From contig NZ_CP013611.1 of the NCBI RefSeq assembly GCF_001482385.1, positions 4,285,501 to 4,349,500 of the forward strand: a stretch of DNA of 64,000 bases, read 5' to 3'. Within the stretch, counting starts at the first letter, position 1; each line of letters starts with the position of its first letter. The notes under the pieces were generated by a model that saw only the letters and a program-made list of their open reading frames with translations, had not been told where the DNA came from and made no database searches. A program made the position numbers and the translations under genes. Source of the DNA: Pseudoalteromonas rubra. GTDB taxonomy: Bacteria > Pseudomonadota > Gammaproteobacteria > Enterobacterales > Alteromonadaceae. This document shows, one piece after another, positions 33,349-41,103 of this stretch.

Positions 33349-35361
33349 ATGTCATTTAATCTTATGAATATTGGTACATCCGGGGTTAGAGCCAGCTCTG
33401 AATTACTCCAGACGACCAGTAAAAACATCGCAAACCTGAATACCAAAGGTTATGTTCGTGAGCGGACTGAACACACCACTATGGTCAATAACCAGGTGGG
33501 ACGTGGAGAAACCGTTCGCCTACTCAACGAGTTTGCTCAGAAGCAGCTTAATCGGGATCTTTCGAGTGAGGCTTACTACGAACAGTTTGTGACGGAAGCC
33601 ACGCGGGTTGATACCTTGTTTGGTGAAGAGTCTAATAACCTGAATCAGAGCATCAACTCGTTGTTCAATAATATGCAGGAAGCGATGAATTTACCTTCCT
33701 CAACGGTTGCGCGATCCCTGTTTTTGACGGATGCCCAGAACTTAATTGATCAGATGGACCGATTATCCGGTATCGTGTTTGATCAGAGCAATATTGTAAA
33801 TGAGCAATTGTCGATTTATTCAGATGAAGCCAATAACCTGATCCAGAAGATCAGTGATATGAATACCCAAGTTGCGGCGCTCAATGGTAATAACAGCGAT
33901 GGCAGTGGCAGTTCTTTGCTGAATCAACGAGATCAGGCCATCAGAGATCTGGCTGAACTGGTAGACATCGAGACCCTGGATGGCAGGAATGGTGAAAAAC
34001 TCGTTTTTCTTGGCTCCGGGCAGTCTCTGGTCATGGAAAATGGCAGTTTTAATCTCTTCTCAATGGATGGTGACCCCGATCCGAACCATAAAGCACTGAC
34101 GCTGGATGTTACTGATGGTGCCGCCGTGGCGTTAGAGGTAGATCATGTCAGTCTCAGAGGTAAGATTGGCGGCCTGATGGCATTTCGTGATGACATCCTG
34201 GTACCAGCACAGACGCAGCTCGGCCAAATTGGACTTTCGCTTGCTGATGCTTTTAACCAACAAAACCAGTTGGGTATGGACCTGGATGGTAATCTTGGCG
34301 GTAACATATTCACACTACCAACAGTCGGTGGCTATCCGTATGCAAGCAATACCAGTGCCGCACAGTTAACGGCTACGGTTGAGCCTGGCAAAGGTAAAGA
34401 AGTACCAGCGACGGATTTCAGAGTGACTTATACCGCAGCAAATACCGTCGAAATTGCAGCGGTAGACAGTAAGGGCAATGTTCAGGGAACGCCCGTCACC
34501 GCGAACGTGATTGCCGGGGTGATAGATTCAAACTCCGTTGCGGCAGGTGTCGATATGTTTGGTTTGCAAATGAACCTGACAGGCACCGCCAATGTGGGGG
34601 ACAGCTTCCTGGTTAAGCTTAACTCGGGTACTGCGGGTAATTTACAGCTTGCAACAGATCGACCTGAGAGTCTGGCACTGGCTTCGCCAATACGGACGGA
34701 GACAGCGGCTAGTAATGTGAGTACGGCAACCATTTCTGTAGGCTCTGTCACCGACACAGATCCTGCCACGAGTAACTTTACAGCGGCGCCACCGAGCCTG
34801 ACCAATGGCACAATCACACTGACCAAAACGGCAAACGCCAATGAATATCAGATCGTTGATGGCAATGGTACCAATACTTTTACTATTACCCCGCCAGCGG
34901 AAAACCTACTTGCCCAAGCGGGTGGCGCCTATGCCAGTTATGGCTTCGACTTCAATATTGAAGGAACGCCGGCGACAGGCGATACATTTACCATTGAGTT
35001 TAATACCGGTGGTTTTGATGATAACCGTAATGGTCTTGAGCTCAGTAAGTTACAAAGCGCGGAGCTGGTGCGTCAGAATGTGGTGACGACTGCAACCGCA
35101 GATAACCTGAAAACCTTTAATGAAGCGTACGCCGGACTGGTAACGGAAATTGGTGTTGTGGCCAATCAGGCCAAAACCAATGGTGCGGCTTACGAAGCAC
35201 TGGCAGCCCAATCTGAAGCCTGGTATGAATCTATGGCGGGTGTGAATTTAGACGAAGAAGCAGCAAATTTGCTTCGTTTTCAACAATCTTACTCAGCAGC
35301 TGCGCAAGTACTTACCGCAGCAAGAACTGTGTTTGATACCTTATTAAGTGCGGCGAGGTAA
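33349..35361 (+). CDS. flgK: Hook-associated protein 1 FlgK
   Basis: A 670-residue junction protein. N-terminal part: FNLMNIGTSGVRASSELLQT and KNIANLNTKGYVRERTEH. C-terminal part: NLDEEAANLLRFQQSYSAAA, the conserved HAP1 end. At 670 residues it is larger than E. coli FlgK (547); the extra length lies in the variable, surface-exposed middle (about residues 330-560, rich in Thr, Ala and Asn). It begins one base after the flgJ stop. Confidence 0.94.
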   Translation: MSFNLMNIGTSGVRASSELLQTTSKNIANLNTKGYVRERTEHTTMVNNQVGRGETVRLLNEFAQKQLNRDLSSEAYYEQFVTEATRVDTLFGEESNNLNQSINSLFNNMQEAMNLPSSTVARSLFLTDAQNLIDQMDRLSGIVFDQSNIVNEQLSIYSDEANNLIQKISDMNTQVAALNGNNSDGSGSSLLNQRDQAIRDLAELVDIETLDGRNGEKLVFLGSGQSLVMENGSFNLFSMDGDPDPNHKALTLDVTDGAAVALEVDHVSLRGKIGGLMAFRDDILVPAQTQLGQIGLSLADAFNQQNQLGMDLDGNLGGNIFTLPTVGGYPYASNTSAAQLTATVEPGKGKEVPATDFRVTYTAANTVEIAAVDSKGNVQGTPVTANVIAGVIDSNSVAAGVDMFGLQMNLTGTANVGDSFLVKLNSGTAGNLQLATDRPESLALASPIRTETAASNVSTATISVGSVTDTDPATSNFTAAPPSLTNGTITLTKTANANEYQIVDGNGTNTFTITPPAENLLAQAGGAYASYGFDFNIEGTPATGDTFTIEFNTGGFDDNRNGLELSKLQSAELVRQNVVTTATADNLKTFNEAYAGLVTEIGVVANQAKTNGAAYEALAAQSEAWYESMAGVNLDEEAANLLRFQQSYSAAAQVLTAARTVFDTLLSAAR

Positions 35362-35363
35362 TT

Positions 35364-36599
35364 ATGCGTTTATCTCAAAATATGATGTATCAGAATAACC
35401 TGAACTCAATACTCGATAGCCAGCAAGATGTGAACAAAGCAATGCAGCAGGTTAATACGCAAAAACGTGTATTAACTGCATCAGATGATCCTTCTGCAAT
35501 GGCACGGGCTTTGTTATACACTGACAGGATCCAAACTAATGAGCAATATACAAAGAACCTGACTATGCTCAAAGGCCGTTTGGATACGCAAGAAGGTGTA
35601 CTGGATAATATCAAAGATTCTTTGACTCGTGCTCTGACGCTAACGGTCCAGGCAGGTAACGGTTCTTTGGTGGATGTAGACAGAGCATCTTTGTCTGAAG
35701 AGCTAAGTGCTATACAAACCGCAGTGCATGACCTGATGAATGCGAAAACGGAAGATGGCCGATATATTTTTTCCGGTTATCAGGATAACACTGAAGCCTA
35801 TTCGTACAACAGTACACAGCAGCGTTATCAATACAATGGTGATCAGGGGCAGCATAAAATTAAGGTTGCCGAAGGGGTTGAAATTAAATCCAGTGATAAC
35901 GGGTTTGATGTTTTTGAGAGCGTACCAACACGGCTCAATGTGGCCTCCAATACTGCGACTGTGTCGGGGGGAGTCGTGAGCTCGGATGTGTATGTAACCA
36001 AACAAGGACCATTTGACCAATTTCATAAAGCCAATTATAACCCAGACCCAACAGCGCCAGCCGGCTCGAATACATTTAGTCTGGTACTCACAGCGGGCAC
36101 ACCCAATACCTATTCCTTACAGCAAGGTGCAACGGTATTGGCAACGGGTAGCTATGAAGAAAATCACATCGAGGTTGAAGGCATGGAGTTCAGCTTTACG
36201 GGGAATGCGCCCGCGCAGATTGACTTTGATCTTGAAGCGCCAGAGCGAGATAACGTACTCAATATGCTGGATGACCTGGTTACGGCATTGAATGACACGA
36301 CACTCAGTGAAAAAGATTATCGTCAGGTACTGGCTGATTCGATGATTGGTATAGATAACGCAAAAAACCGCGTTTCACAGACTCAGTCTGGTCTGGGGGG
36401 CAGGCTCAATACCGCAACGCGTATCACAGATGCGAACGCAGACCTGGACATTAACAATAAGATTGCAAAAGCAGAGCTGGTTGAGCTGGATATGGCCGAA
36501 GCCATTACCGATTTGACCAAACATGAAACTGCACTTCAGGCATCGCAGGCCACCTTTGGTCGATTGTCTAATCTATCTTTACTCGACTACATCAGGTAA
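35364..36599 (+). CDS. flgL: Hook-associated protein 3 FlgL
   Basis: A 411-residue hook-filament junction protein beginning MRLSQNMMYQNNLNSILDSQ, with the flagellin-like KRVLTASDDPSAMARAL motif and a C-terminal ELDMAEAITDLTKHETALQA helix. Longer than E. coli FlgL (317), again through the middle domain. It begins two bases after flgK and ends the unit. Confidence 0.94.
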   Translation: MRLSQNMMYQNNLNSILDSQQDVNKAMQQVNTQKRVLTASDDPSAMARALLYTDRIQTNEQYTKNLTMLKGRLDTQEGVLDNIKDSLTRALTLTVQAGNGSLVDVDRASLSEELSAIQTAVHDLMNAKTEDGRYIFSGYQDNTEAYSYNSTQQRYQYNGDQGQHKIKVAEGVEIKSSDNGFDVFESVPTRLNVASNTATVSGGVVSSDVYVTKQGPFDQFHKANYNPDPTAPAGSNTFSLVLTAGTPNTYSLQQGATVLATGSYEENHIEVEGMEFSFTGNAPAQIDFDLEAPERDNVLNMLDDLVTALNDTTLSEKDYRQVLADSMIGIDNAKNRVSQTQSGLGGRLNTATRITDANADLDINNKIAKAELVELDMAEAITDLTKHETALQASQATFGRLSNLSLLDYIR

Positions 36600-36607
36600 T
36601 CCGTCCT

Positions 36608-36650
36608 GGAAGCGGCTTTTAGGGTTTACCCCTGCCGCTTCCATTTTCCC
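36608..36650 (+). terminator. Terminator after flgL
   Basis: GGAAGCGGC (36608-36616) pairs with GCCGCTTCC (36634-36642), with a small inner AGGGT/ACCC stem, then a T/C-rich tail. The remaining gap to the flagellin promoter is AT-rich without a gene. Confidence 0.8.
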
Positions 36651-36819
36651 TCTCTTTTATTCAATTTAGATTCTAACCTGCTCACTTTTATAGACTTTGT
36701 TGCAGTGCTTCAGATTTATTTGGGTAGTTTAGGGTGGCAATTTATTTCCCGCTTTATGCCGCTTTAGAAATTAAAAATCTTTAATAAACAAAAAGATGAG
36801 ATTTTTTTAGAAAAATCTC

Positions 36820-36846
36820 TAAAGTATTTTTGCCGCTGCCCGATAA
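36820..36846 (+). promoter_or_regulatory. Sigma-28 (FliA) promoter of flagellin 1
   Basis: TAAAGTAT (36820-36827), 11-base spacer, CCCGATAA (36839-36846), against consensus TAAAGTTT-N11-GCCGATAA. It predicts a leader of about 125 bases before the flagellin start. Confidence 0.88.
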
Positions 36847-36905
36847 CTTAAGTAACCAAGCCGGAGAGTGAAAACAAACCTCGAAGGCTATGAGAGAAAG
36901 TTTTA

Positions 36906-36921
36906 GAAGTTTGAGAGTGGG
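36906..36921 (+). repeat. Left arm of inverted repeat bracketing flagellin 1
   Basis: GAAGTTTGAGAGTGGG, the exact reverse complement of 38102-38117; with one mismatch the match extends left over a TTTT run. It lies between the promoter and the flagellin 1 start. Confidence 0.85.
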
Positions 36922-36958
36922 CACTTACAGAGTAAGCACTCAAAGAGTAAGCACTCAG
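36914..36958 (+). repeat. Three tandem 15-bp repeats in the flagellin 1 leader
   Basis: AGAGTGGGCACTTAC, AGAGTAAGCACTCAA and AGAGTAAGCACTCAG follow each other without gaps. The first overlaps the left inverted-repeat arm. They end 20 bases before the start codon. Nothing like it precedes flagellins 2 and 3. Confidence 0.88.
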
Positions 36959-36978
36959 ATTATAGTGGGAGAATCACC

Positions 36979-37941
36979 ATGGCACTTTATGTAAATACTA
37001 ACGTAAGTTCATTGAATGCTCAAAGACAATTAAACAATTCAGGCAACTCGCTGGATGTTTCCTTCAAGCGTTTATCATCGGGCTTCCGTATTAACAGCGC
37101 TGCTGACGATGCAGCAGGTCTACAAATTTCAGACCGTTTGACTTCACAAATCAACGGTTTAAACCAAGGTAACCGAAACGCAAACGACGGTATCTCGCTA
37201 GCGCAAACCGCTGAAGGTGCGATGGACGAAGTTACCTCAATGTTCCAGCGTATTCGTACTCTGGCACAACAAGCATCAAACGGTTCAAATACAGATGAAG
37301 ACCGTTTGGCAATTCAGGAAGAAATCCGCTCACTGTCTTCTGAGGTGAACCGGGTGGCAGCAGATACAACCTTCGGTGGTCAGAACCTACTGGACGGTTC
37401 TTACTCTGCAAACTTCCAGGTTGGTGCTGACGCAGTACAAACCATTGGCTTCAGTATGCAAAATGTTGCCGGTACAACCAACGATATGCAGGCAAACGGT
37501 GGTTTCACTCTGTCAGGTATCGCAGGTATTGCAAGTGGCGTAACCGGTGTTGCACTGAGTGCGACAACTGAAACCATCAGTACAAACATTGGTACTGAGG
37601 CAGATGCGAAGGTTTTCTCTAACGTATTTACTGAATCAGGTATTTCGGTATCATCTCAGGCAAATGCGCAGGCAGTATTAGCTGGTATGGACAACCTGAT
37701 TGCGGTTGTTGATAAGAAGCGTGCAGAGCTAGGTGCGGTACAAAACCGCTTCCAGTCAACGATTCGTAACCAGTCTAACATTTCTGAGAACCTGTCAGCT
37801 GCAAAATCACGTATCAAAGATACTGACTTTGCTCAGGAAACTGCAAGCTTGACTAAAATGCAGATTCTACAACAGGCGAGTCAGACAATCCTGAGTCAGG
37901 CTAACCAGCGTCCTCAGGCTGCACTAAGTCTACTGGGATAA
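36979..37941 (+). CDS. fliC: Flagellin, copy 1
   Basis: A 320-residue filament subunit. The D0/D1 N-terminus has SSLNAQRQLNNS and RLSSGFRINSAADDAAGLQI; the C-terminus has AVQNRFQSTIRNQSNISENL and ends QRPQAALSLLG. The D2 part is short. It is very similar to copies 2 and 3, especially after residue 120. Expression is predicted from a sigma-28 promoter, with a GGGAG ribosome-binding site. The gene is bracketed by a 16-bp inverted repeat and its leader carries 15-bp tandem repeats. The copy name is arbitrary; relatives call these FlaA-FlaC or FliC1-3. Confidence 0.95.
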   Translation: MALYVNTNVSSLNAQRQLNNSGNSLDVSFKRLSSGFRINSAADDAAGLQISDRLTSQINGLNQGNRNANDGISLAQTAEGAMDEVTSMFQRIRTLAQQASNGSNTDEDRLAIQEEIRSLSSEVNRVAADTTFGGQNLLDGSYSANFQVGADAVQTIGFSMQNVAGTTNDMQANGGFTLSGIAGIASGVTGVALSATTETISTNIGTEADAKVFSNVFTESGISVSSQANAQAVLAGMDNLIAVVDKKRAELGAVQNRFQSTIRNQSNISENLSAAKSRIKDTDFAQETASLTKMQILQQASQTILSQANQRPQAALSLLG

Positions 37942-37957
37942 GTTAGGTAGGAAAACA

Positions 37958-37993
37958 GGTGCCCGGACTTGATGGGGTATTAGCCAGGGCACC
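37958..37993 (+). other. Hairpin after flagellin 1
   Basis: GGTGCCC (37958-37964) and GGGCACC (37987-37993) are perfectly complementary around a 22-base loop, 16 bases after the flagellin stop. No T-run follows. It is followed by GATAAAGCGGAGG at 38003, identical to the flagellin 3 ribosome-binding region but with no gene attached. Confidence 0.55.
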
Positions 37994-38056
37994 CAATTGG
38001 ATGATAAAGCGGAGGAGCTTAAATCCAATTACAGTTCATCAAAACAATGAACACGT

Positions 38057-38085
38057 TAATATTAGCACTTTCCGTGCCAATATTA
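38057..38085 (+). other. Hairpin in the flagellin 1-2 gap
   Basis: TAATATT-A-GCAC / GTGC-C-AATATTA, eleven pairs with one mismatch and a five-base loop. It lies upstream of the right inverted-repeat arm. Role unknown: mRNA 3' structure or a regulator site. Confidence 0.5.
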
Positions 38086-38101
38086 TGAAAAAATATTGAC
38101 A

Positions 38102-38117
38102 CCCACTCTCAAACTTC
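38102..38117 (+). repeat. Right arm of inverted repeat bracketing flagellin 1
   Basis: CCCACTCTCAAACTTC, exact reverse complement of 36906-36921. It sits immediately before the terminator, so the order is promoter, arm, gene, arm, terminator. Confidence 0.85.
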
Positions 38118-38118
38118 A

Positions 38119-38147
38119 AAAAAAGAGGCCTGCCAGGCCTCTTTTTC
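38119..38147 (+). terminator. Terminator downstream of flagellin 1
   Basis: AGAGGCCT / AGGCCTCT stem with a GCC loop, flanked by an A-run and a T-run, so it could act in both directions. It lies about 180 bases after the flagellin 1 stop. Confidence 0.9.
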
Positions 38148-38317
38148 TTTATACTTATTATTTAGATACGTGGGTAGCTTGGTACTAAAATACCATTTAG
38201 TACACCTGAAAGGCCCTTCCTTTTTGGGCATTTCACCGATGTTCGTTCTATAAGCAGTATAGTTCAGTTCACAAGATTACGATTCCAAGACTCGATTTTC
38301 ACCTTGTCAAAATTTAT

Positions 38318-38333
38318 TGGCACATACCTTGCT
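38318..38333 (+). promoter_or_regulatory. Sigma-54 promoter of flagellin 2
   Basis: TGGCACATACCTTGCT is a full match to TGGCAC-N5-TTGC with GG and GC ten bases apart. It is about 140 bases upstream of the flagellin 2 start and is the best RpoN match in the window. Upstream, 38182-38203 forms a GTACTAAA/TTTAGTAC hairpin. Confidence 0.9.
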
Positions 38334-38359
38334 TTATTCATTCCAGAAGAAATTAAGTT

Positions 38360-38427
38360 TGTACAAGCGGCATTGGATTGCCCCTTCACTGAGCTCCGGC
38401 CAGTGATAACAATTGCCTCCTTGTACA
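38360..38427 (+). promoter_or_regulatory. Inverted repeat in the flagellin 2 leader
   Basis: TGTACAAG (38360-38367) and CTTGTACA (38420-38427) are perfectly inverted, with a nested CACTG / CAGTG pair (38387-38391, 38401-38405). Position downstream of the sigma-54 site fits either an activator (FlrC-like) site, as known for V. cholerae flaA, or an mRNA leader structure. The function is inferred. Confidence 0.55.
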
Positions 38428-38473
38428 CCAATGAACAGCTCAATGCTGAGCATTTGTATAGAGAGAGTGAATC

Positions 38474-39439
38474 ATGGCTTTATTTGTAAATACCAATGTC
38501 AGTTCCATTAATGCGCAACGACAATTACAACAGTCCGGTGTTGAGCTGGATACGTCCTTTAAACGCCTATCTTCTGGTCTGCGGATCAACAGTGCGGCAG
38601 ATGATGCAGCAGGTCTGCAAATCTCGGACCGACTACAATCGCAGATCCTGGGTCTTAATCAGGGTAACCGAAATGCTAACGACGGTATTTCACTTGCCCA
38701 GACAGCGGAAGGAGCAATGGATGAGATTACCTCCATGTTCCAACGGATCCGGACCTTGTCACAACAAGCGGCGAACGGCTCGAACACGGATGAGGACCGT
38801 CTGGCAATTCAGGAAGAAATTCGCCAGTTGGCGGCAGAGGTAAACCGGGTTGCCAGTGATACTACGTTTGGTGGCCAAAATCTACTAGACGGGTCTTATT
38901 CGGCTAATTTCCAGGTAGGTGCCGATGCGGTACAAACCATTGGCTTTAGTATGCAGTATGTGGGCGCGACGACTAACTCTATGGCTGATAATGGTGGTTT
39001 CACCCTTTCAGGTGTTGCAGGTGTTGCCAGTGGAGTATCGGGTGCCGCATTGAGTGCGACGACAGCAACCATCAGTACAAATATTGGTACTGAAGCCGAT
39101 GCTAAAGTGTTTTCTAATGTCTATACCGCCGCAGGTATTTCTGTTTCGTCACAGGCTAATGCTCAGGCCGTTATGGCAGGTATGGATGCTCTGATTGCGG
39201 TTGTGGATAAAAAGCGGGCTGAGCTGGGTGCGGTACAAAACCGATTCCAGTCGACAATTCGAAACCAGGCCAATATTTCAGAGAACCTGTCAGCTGCAAA
39301 ATCTCGAATTAAAGATGCAGATTTTGCGATGGAAACGGCTAAACTGACTAAAAACCAGATCTTACAACAGGCCAGCCAGACTATACTAGGTCAGGCAAAC
39401 CAGCGTCCGCAGGCGGCTCTGAGCCTGCTACAGGGTTAA
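38474..39439 (+). CDS. fliC: Flagellin, copy 2 (sigma-54 type)
   Basis: A 321-residue flagellin with the same D0/D1 ends as copy 1 (SSINAQRQLQQS; RLSSGLRINSAADDAAGLQI; C-terminus QRPQAALSLLQG). The start ATG 38474 follows a GAGAGAG ribosome-binding region. Unlike copies 1 and 3 it is preceded by a sigma-54 promoter. In V. cholerae the single RpoN-dependent flagellin, FlaA, is the one essential for filament formation, so this copy is the best candidate for the core flagellin. That role is inference from promoter type. Confidence 0.95.
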   Translation: MALFVNTNVSSINAQRQLQQSGVELDTSFKRLSSGLRINSAADDAAGLQISDRLQSQILGLNQGNRNANDGISLAQTAEGAMDEITSMFQRIRTLSQQAANGSNTDEDRLAIQEEIRQLAAEVNRVASDTTFGGQNLLDGSYSANFQVGADAVQTIGFSMQYVGATTNSMADNGGFTLSGVAGVASGVSGAALSATTATISTNIGTEADAKVFSNVYTAAGISVSSQANAQAVMAGMDALIAVVDKKRAELGAVQNRFQSTIRNQANISENLSAAKSRIKDADFAMETAKLTKNQILQQASQTILGQANQRPQAALSLLQG

Positions 39440-39475
39440 TAACACAAAAAAAATAAAATAATTTGCAAATAAGGC

Positions 39476-39502
39476 TAAAGCTTTCGCTTTATCAGTCGAT
39501 AG
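39476..39502 (+). promoter_or_regulatory. Sigma-28 (FliA) promoter of flagellin 3
   Basis: TAAAGCTT (39476-39483), 11-base spacer, GTCGATAG (39495-39502). The predicted leader of about 95 bases can fold: GATTTAGAG (39505-39513) pairs with CTCTAAATC (39530-39538), and a CGCTG/CAGCG stem follows (39540-39575 region). Confidence 0.85.
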
Positions 39503-39602
39503 CGGATTTAGAGAACTATAAATCTAGGACTCTAAATCATCGCTGCTGGCAGGGTAGGGGTATCCCGTCTCAGCGAGTTATATTGATAAAGCGGAGGCTA
39601 TT

Positions 39603-40565
39603 ATGGCTTTATATGTAAATACCAATGTGAGTTCATTGAACGCACAGCGGCAATTAAATAAATCCTCAGGAGCGTTAGACACGTCTTTCCAACGCCTATC
39701 ATCGGGTTTGCGCATTAACAGTGCAAAAGACGATGCTGCAGGTATGCAAATCACCAACCGTCTCAACGGTCAAATCAACGGTCTGAATCAAGGTATCCGA
39801 AACGCAAACGATGGTATCTCACTGGCGCAAACAGCAGAAGGTGCGCTGGATGAAACCACCCAGATGTTCCAACGGATCAGAACACTTGCGCAACAGGCAT
39901 CTAACGGTTCAAACACCGATGAAGACAGACTGGCACTGCAAGAAGAAATTCGTTCTCTTTCAGAGGAAGTAAACCGGGTTGCAGCTGACACCACCTTTGG
40001 TGGTCAAAACCTGCTTGACGGAACATACGACGCGAACTTCCAGGTAGGTGCCGACGCGGTACAGACCATTGGTTTTAGTATGCAAAACGTTGCCGCCACA
40101 ACCAACGATCTACAAGCCAACGGTGGGTTTACTTTGTCTGGTATTGCGGGTATTGCCAGCGGTGTAACCGGAGTTGCATTGAGTACCACTACAGAAACCA
40201 TCAGTACGACGGTAGGCGCAGAAGCAGACGCTAAAGTGTTCTCCAATGTGTTCACTGAAGCGGGTATTTCGGTGTCTTCACAGGCTAATGCTCAGGCAGT
40301 ATTGGCTGGGATGGACAATCTGATTGCGGTTGTGGATAAAAAACGTGCGGAACTGGGTGCGGTTCAAAACCGATTCCAGTCAACCATTCGTAACCAGTCG
40401 AATGTTGCGGAAAACTTGACCGCTGCACGTTCTCGTATTCAGGACACCGACTTTGCTGCAGAAACGGCAAGTTTGACCAAGATGCAGATCCTGCAACAGG
40501 CAAGTAGTTCAATCCTGAGTCAGGCTAACCAGCGTCCTCAGGTCGCCCTGTCGCTCTTAGGCTAA
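39603..40565 (+). CDS. fliC: Flagellin, copy 3
   Basis: A 320-residue flagellin beginning like copy 1 (MALYVNTNVSSLNAQRQLN) and ending QRPQVALSLLG. It differs most in the first 80 residues (SGALDTSFQ; INSAKDDAAGMQITNRLNGQ) and has TAARSRIQDTDFAAE near the end. The ribosome-binding site GCGGAGG is six bases before the ATG. Sigma-28 promoter upstream; no terminator separates it from flagellin 2, so read-through is possible. Confidence 0.95.
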   Translation: MALYVNTNVSSLNAQRQLNKSSGALDTSFQRLSSGLRINSAKDDAAGMQITNRLNGQINGLNQGIRNANDGISLAQTAEGALDETTQMFQRIRTLAQQASNGSNTDEDRLALQEEIRSLSEEVNRVAADTTFGGQNLLDGTYDANFQVGADAVQTIGFSMQNVAATTNDLQANGGFTLSGIAGIASGVTGVALSTTTETISTTVGAEADAKVFSNVFTEAGISVSSQANAQAVLAGMDNLIAVVDKKRAELGAVQNRFQSTIRNQSNVAENLTAARSRIQDTDFAAETASLTKMQILQQASSSILSQANQRPQVALSLLG

Positions 40566-40575
40566 GAATAGTGTA

Positions 40576-40612
40576 ACGTCAAGTTTGCATGAGAAATCGC
40601 GAAACTTGGCGT
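40576..40612 (+). terminator. Hairpin between flagellin 3 and flaG
   Basis: ACGTCAAGTTT / AAACTTGGCGT, eleven pairs with one G-U, ten bases after the flagellin stop. There is no T-run, so it may be an attenuating or stabilising hairpin rather than a terminator. Confidence 0.45.
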
Positions 40613-40647
40613 ATACTTACAGTTAGACTAGAGATTGGAGGTGTATT

Positions 40648-41079
40648 GTGAAAGAGATTCAGGCAACATTAGGGCTTGGCTCGAATAATGCGGTGCTCAC
40701 TCCTGGTCAAATTAAGCCTGAGGAAAGTGCAGAGACGCTGCGGGCTGTGGAGAAGTTAACCAAGTTGGTTGATAACCCTTCAGTGCGGGCTCAGGATAAG
40801 CAAAAGGAAGAAGCTGACCCTGATGCACAGGACAAATTATTCGCCCAGGTGAAATCTGATTTGGCAAAGCTGAATGACTTTATACCGGTCACGGCAACCA
40901 ATTTGTCGTTTGAGTTTGATGATAAAGGTAATCCGCCTTTCATCAGAGTCATCGACAAAGGCAATGATGAAGTGATCCGGGAAATTCCTTCAGAGGAATT
41001 TCGCGAAGTTGCTAAGGCTTTGGAGGAATTTGCCGATAAAGTATCAGGAAAAGGTTTGCTGTTTGACAGGACAGCATAA
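40648..41079 (+). CDS. flaG: Flagellar protein FlaG
   Basis: A 143-residue protein of the FlaG family, with the family core LSFEFDDKGNPPFIRVIDKG and NDEVIREIPSEEF in the C-terminal half and a charged N-terminus. FlaG affects filament length in polar-flagellated bacteria. The start is GTG 40648 with GGAGG seven bases upstream. It leads the flaG-fliD-fliS-fliT group, the order found in Vibrio and Pseudomonas relatives. Confidence 0.93.
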   Translation: MKEIQATLGLGSNNAVLTPGQIKPEESAETLRAVEKLTKLVDNPSVRAQDKQKEEADPDAQDKLFAQVKSDLAKLNDFIPVTATNLSFEFDDKGNPPFIRVIDKGNDEVIREIPSEEFREVAKALEEFADKVSGKGLLFDRTA

Positions 41080-41103
41080 ATGAAAGTGAATTGGAGGTAG
41101 CAA

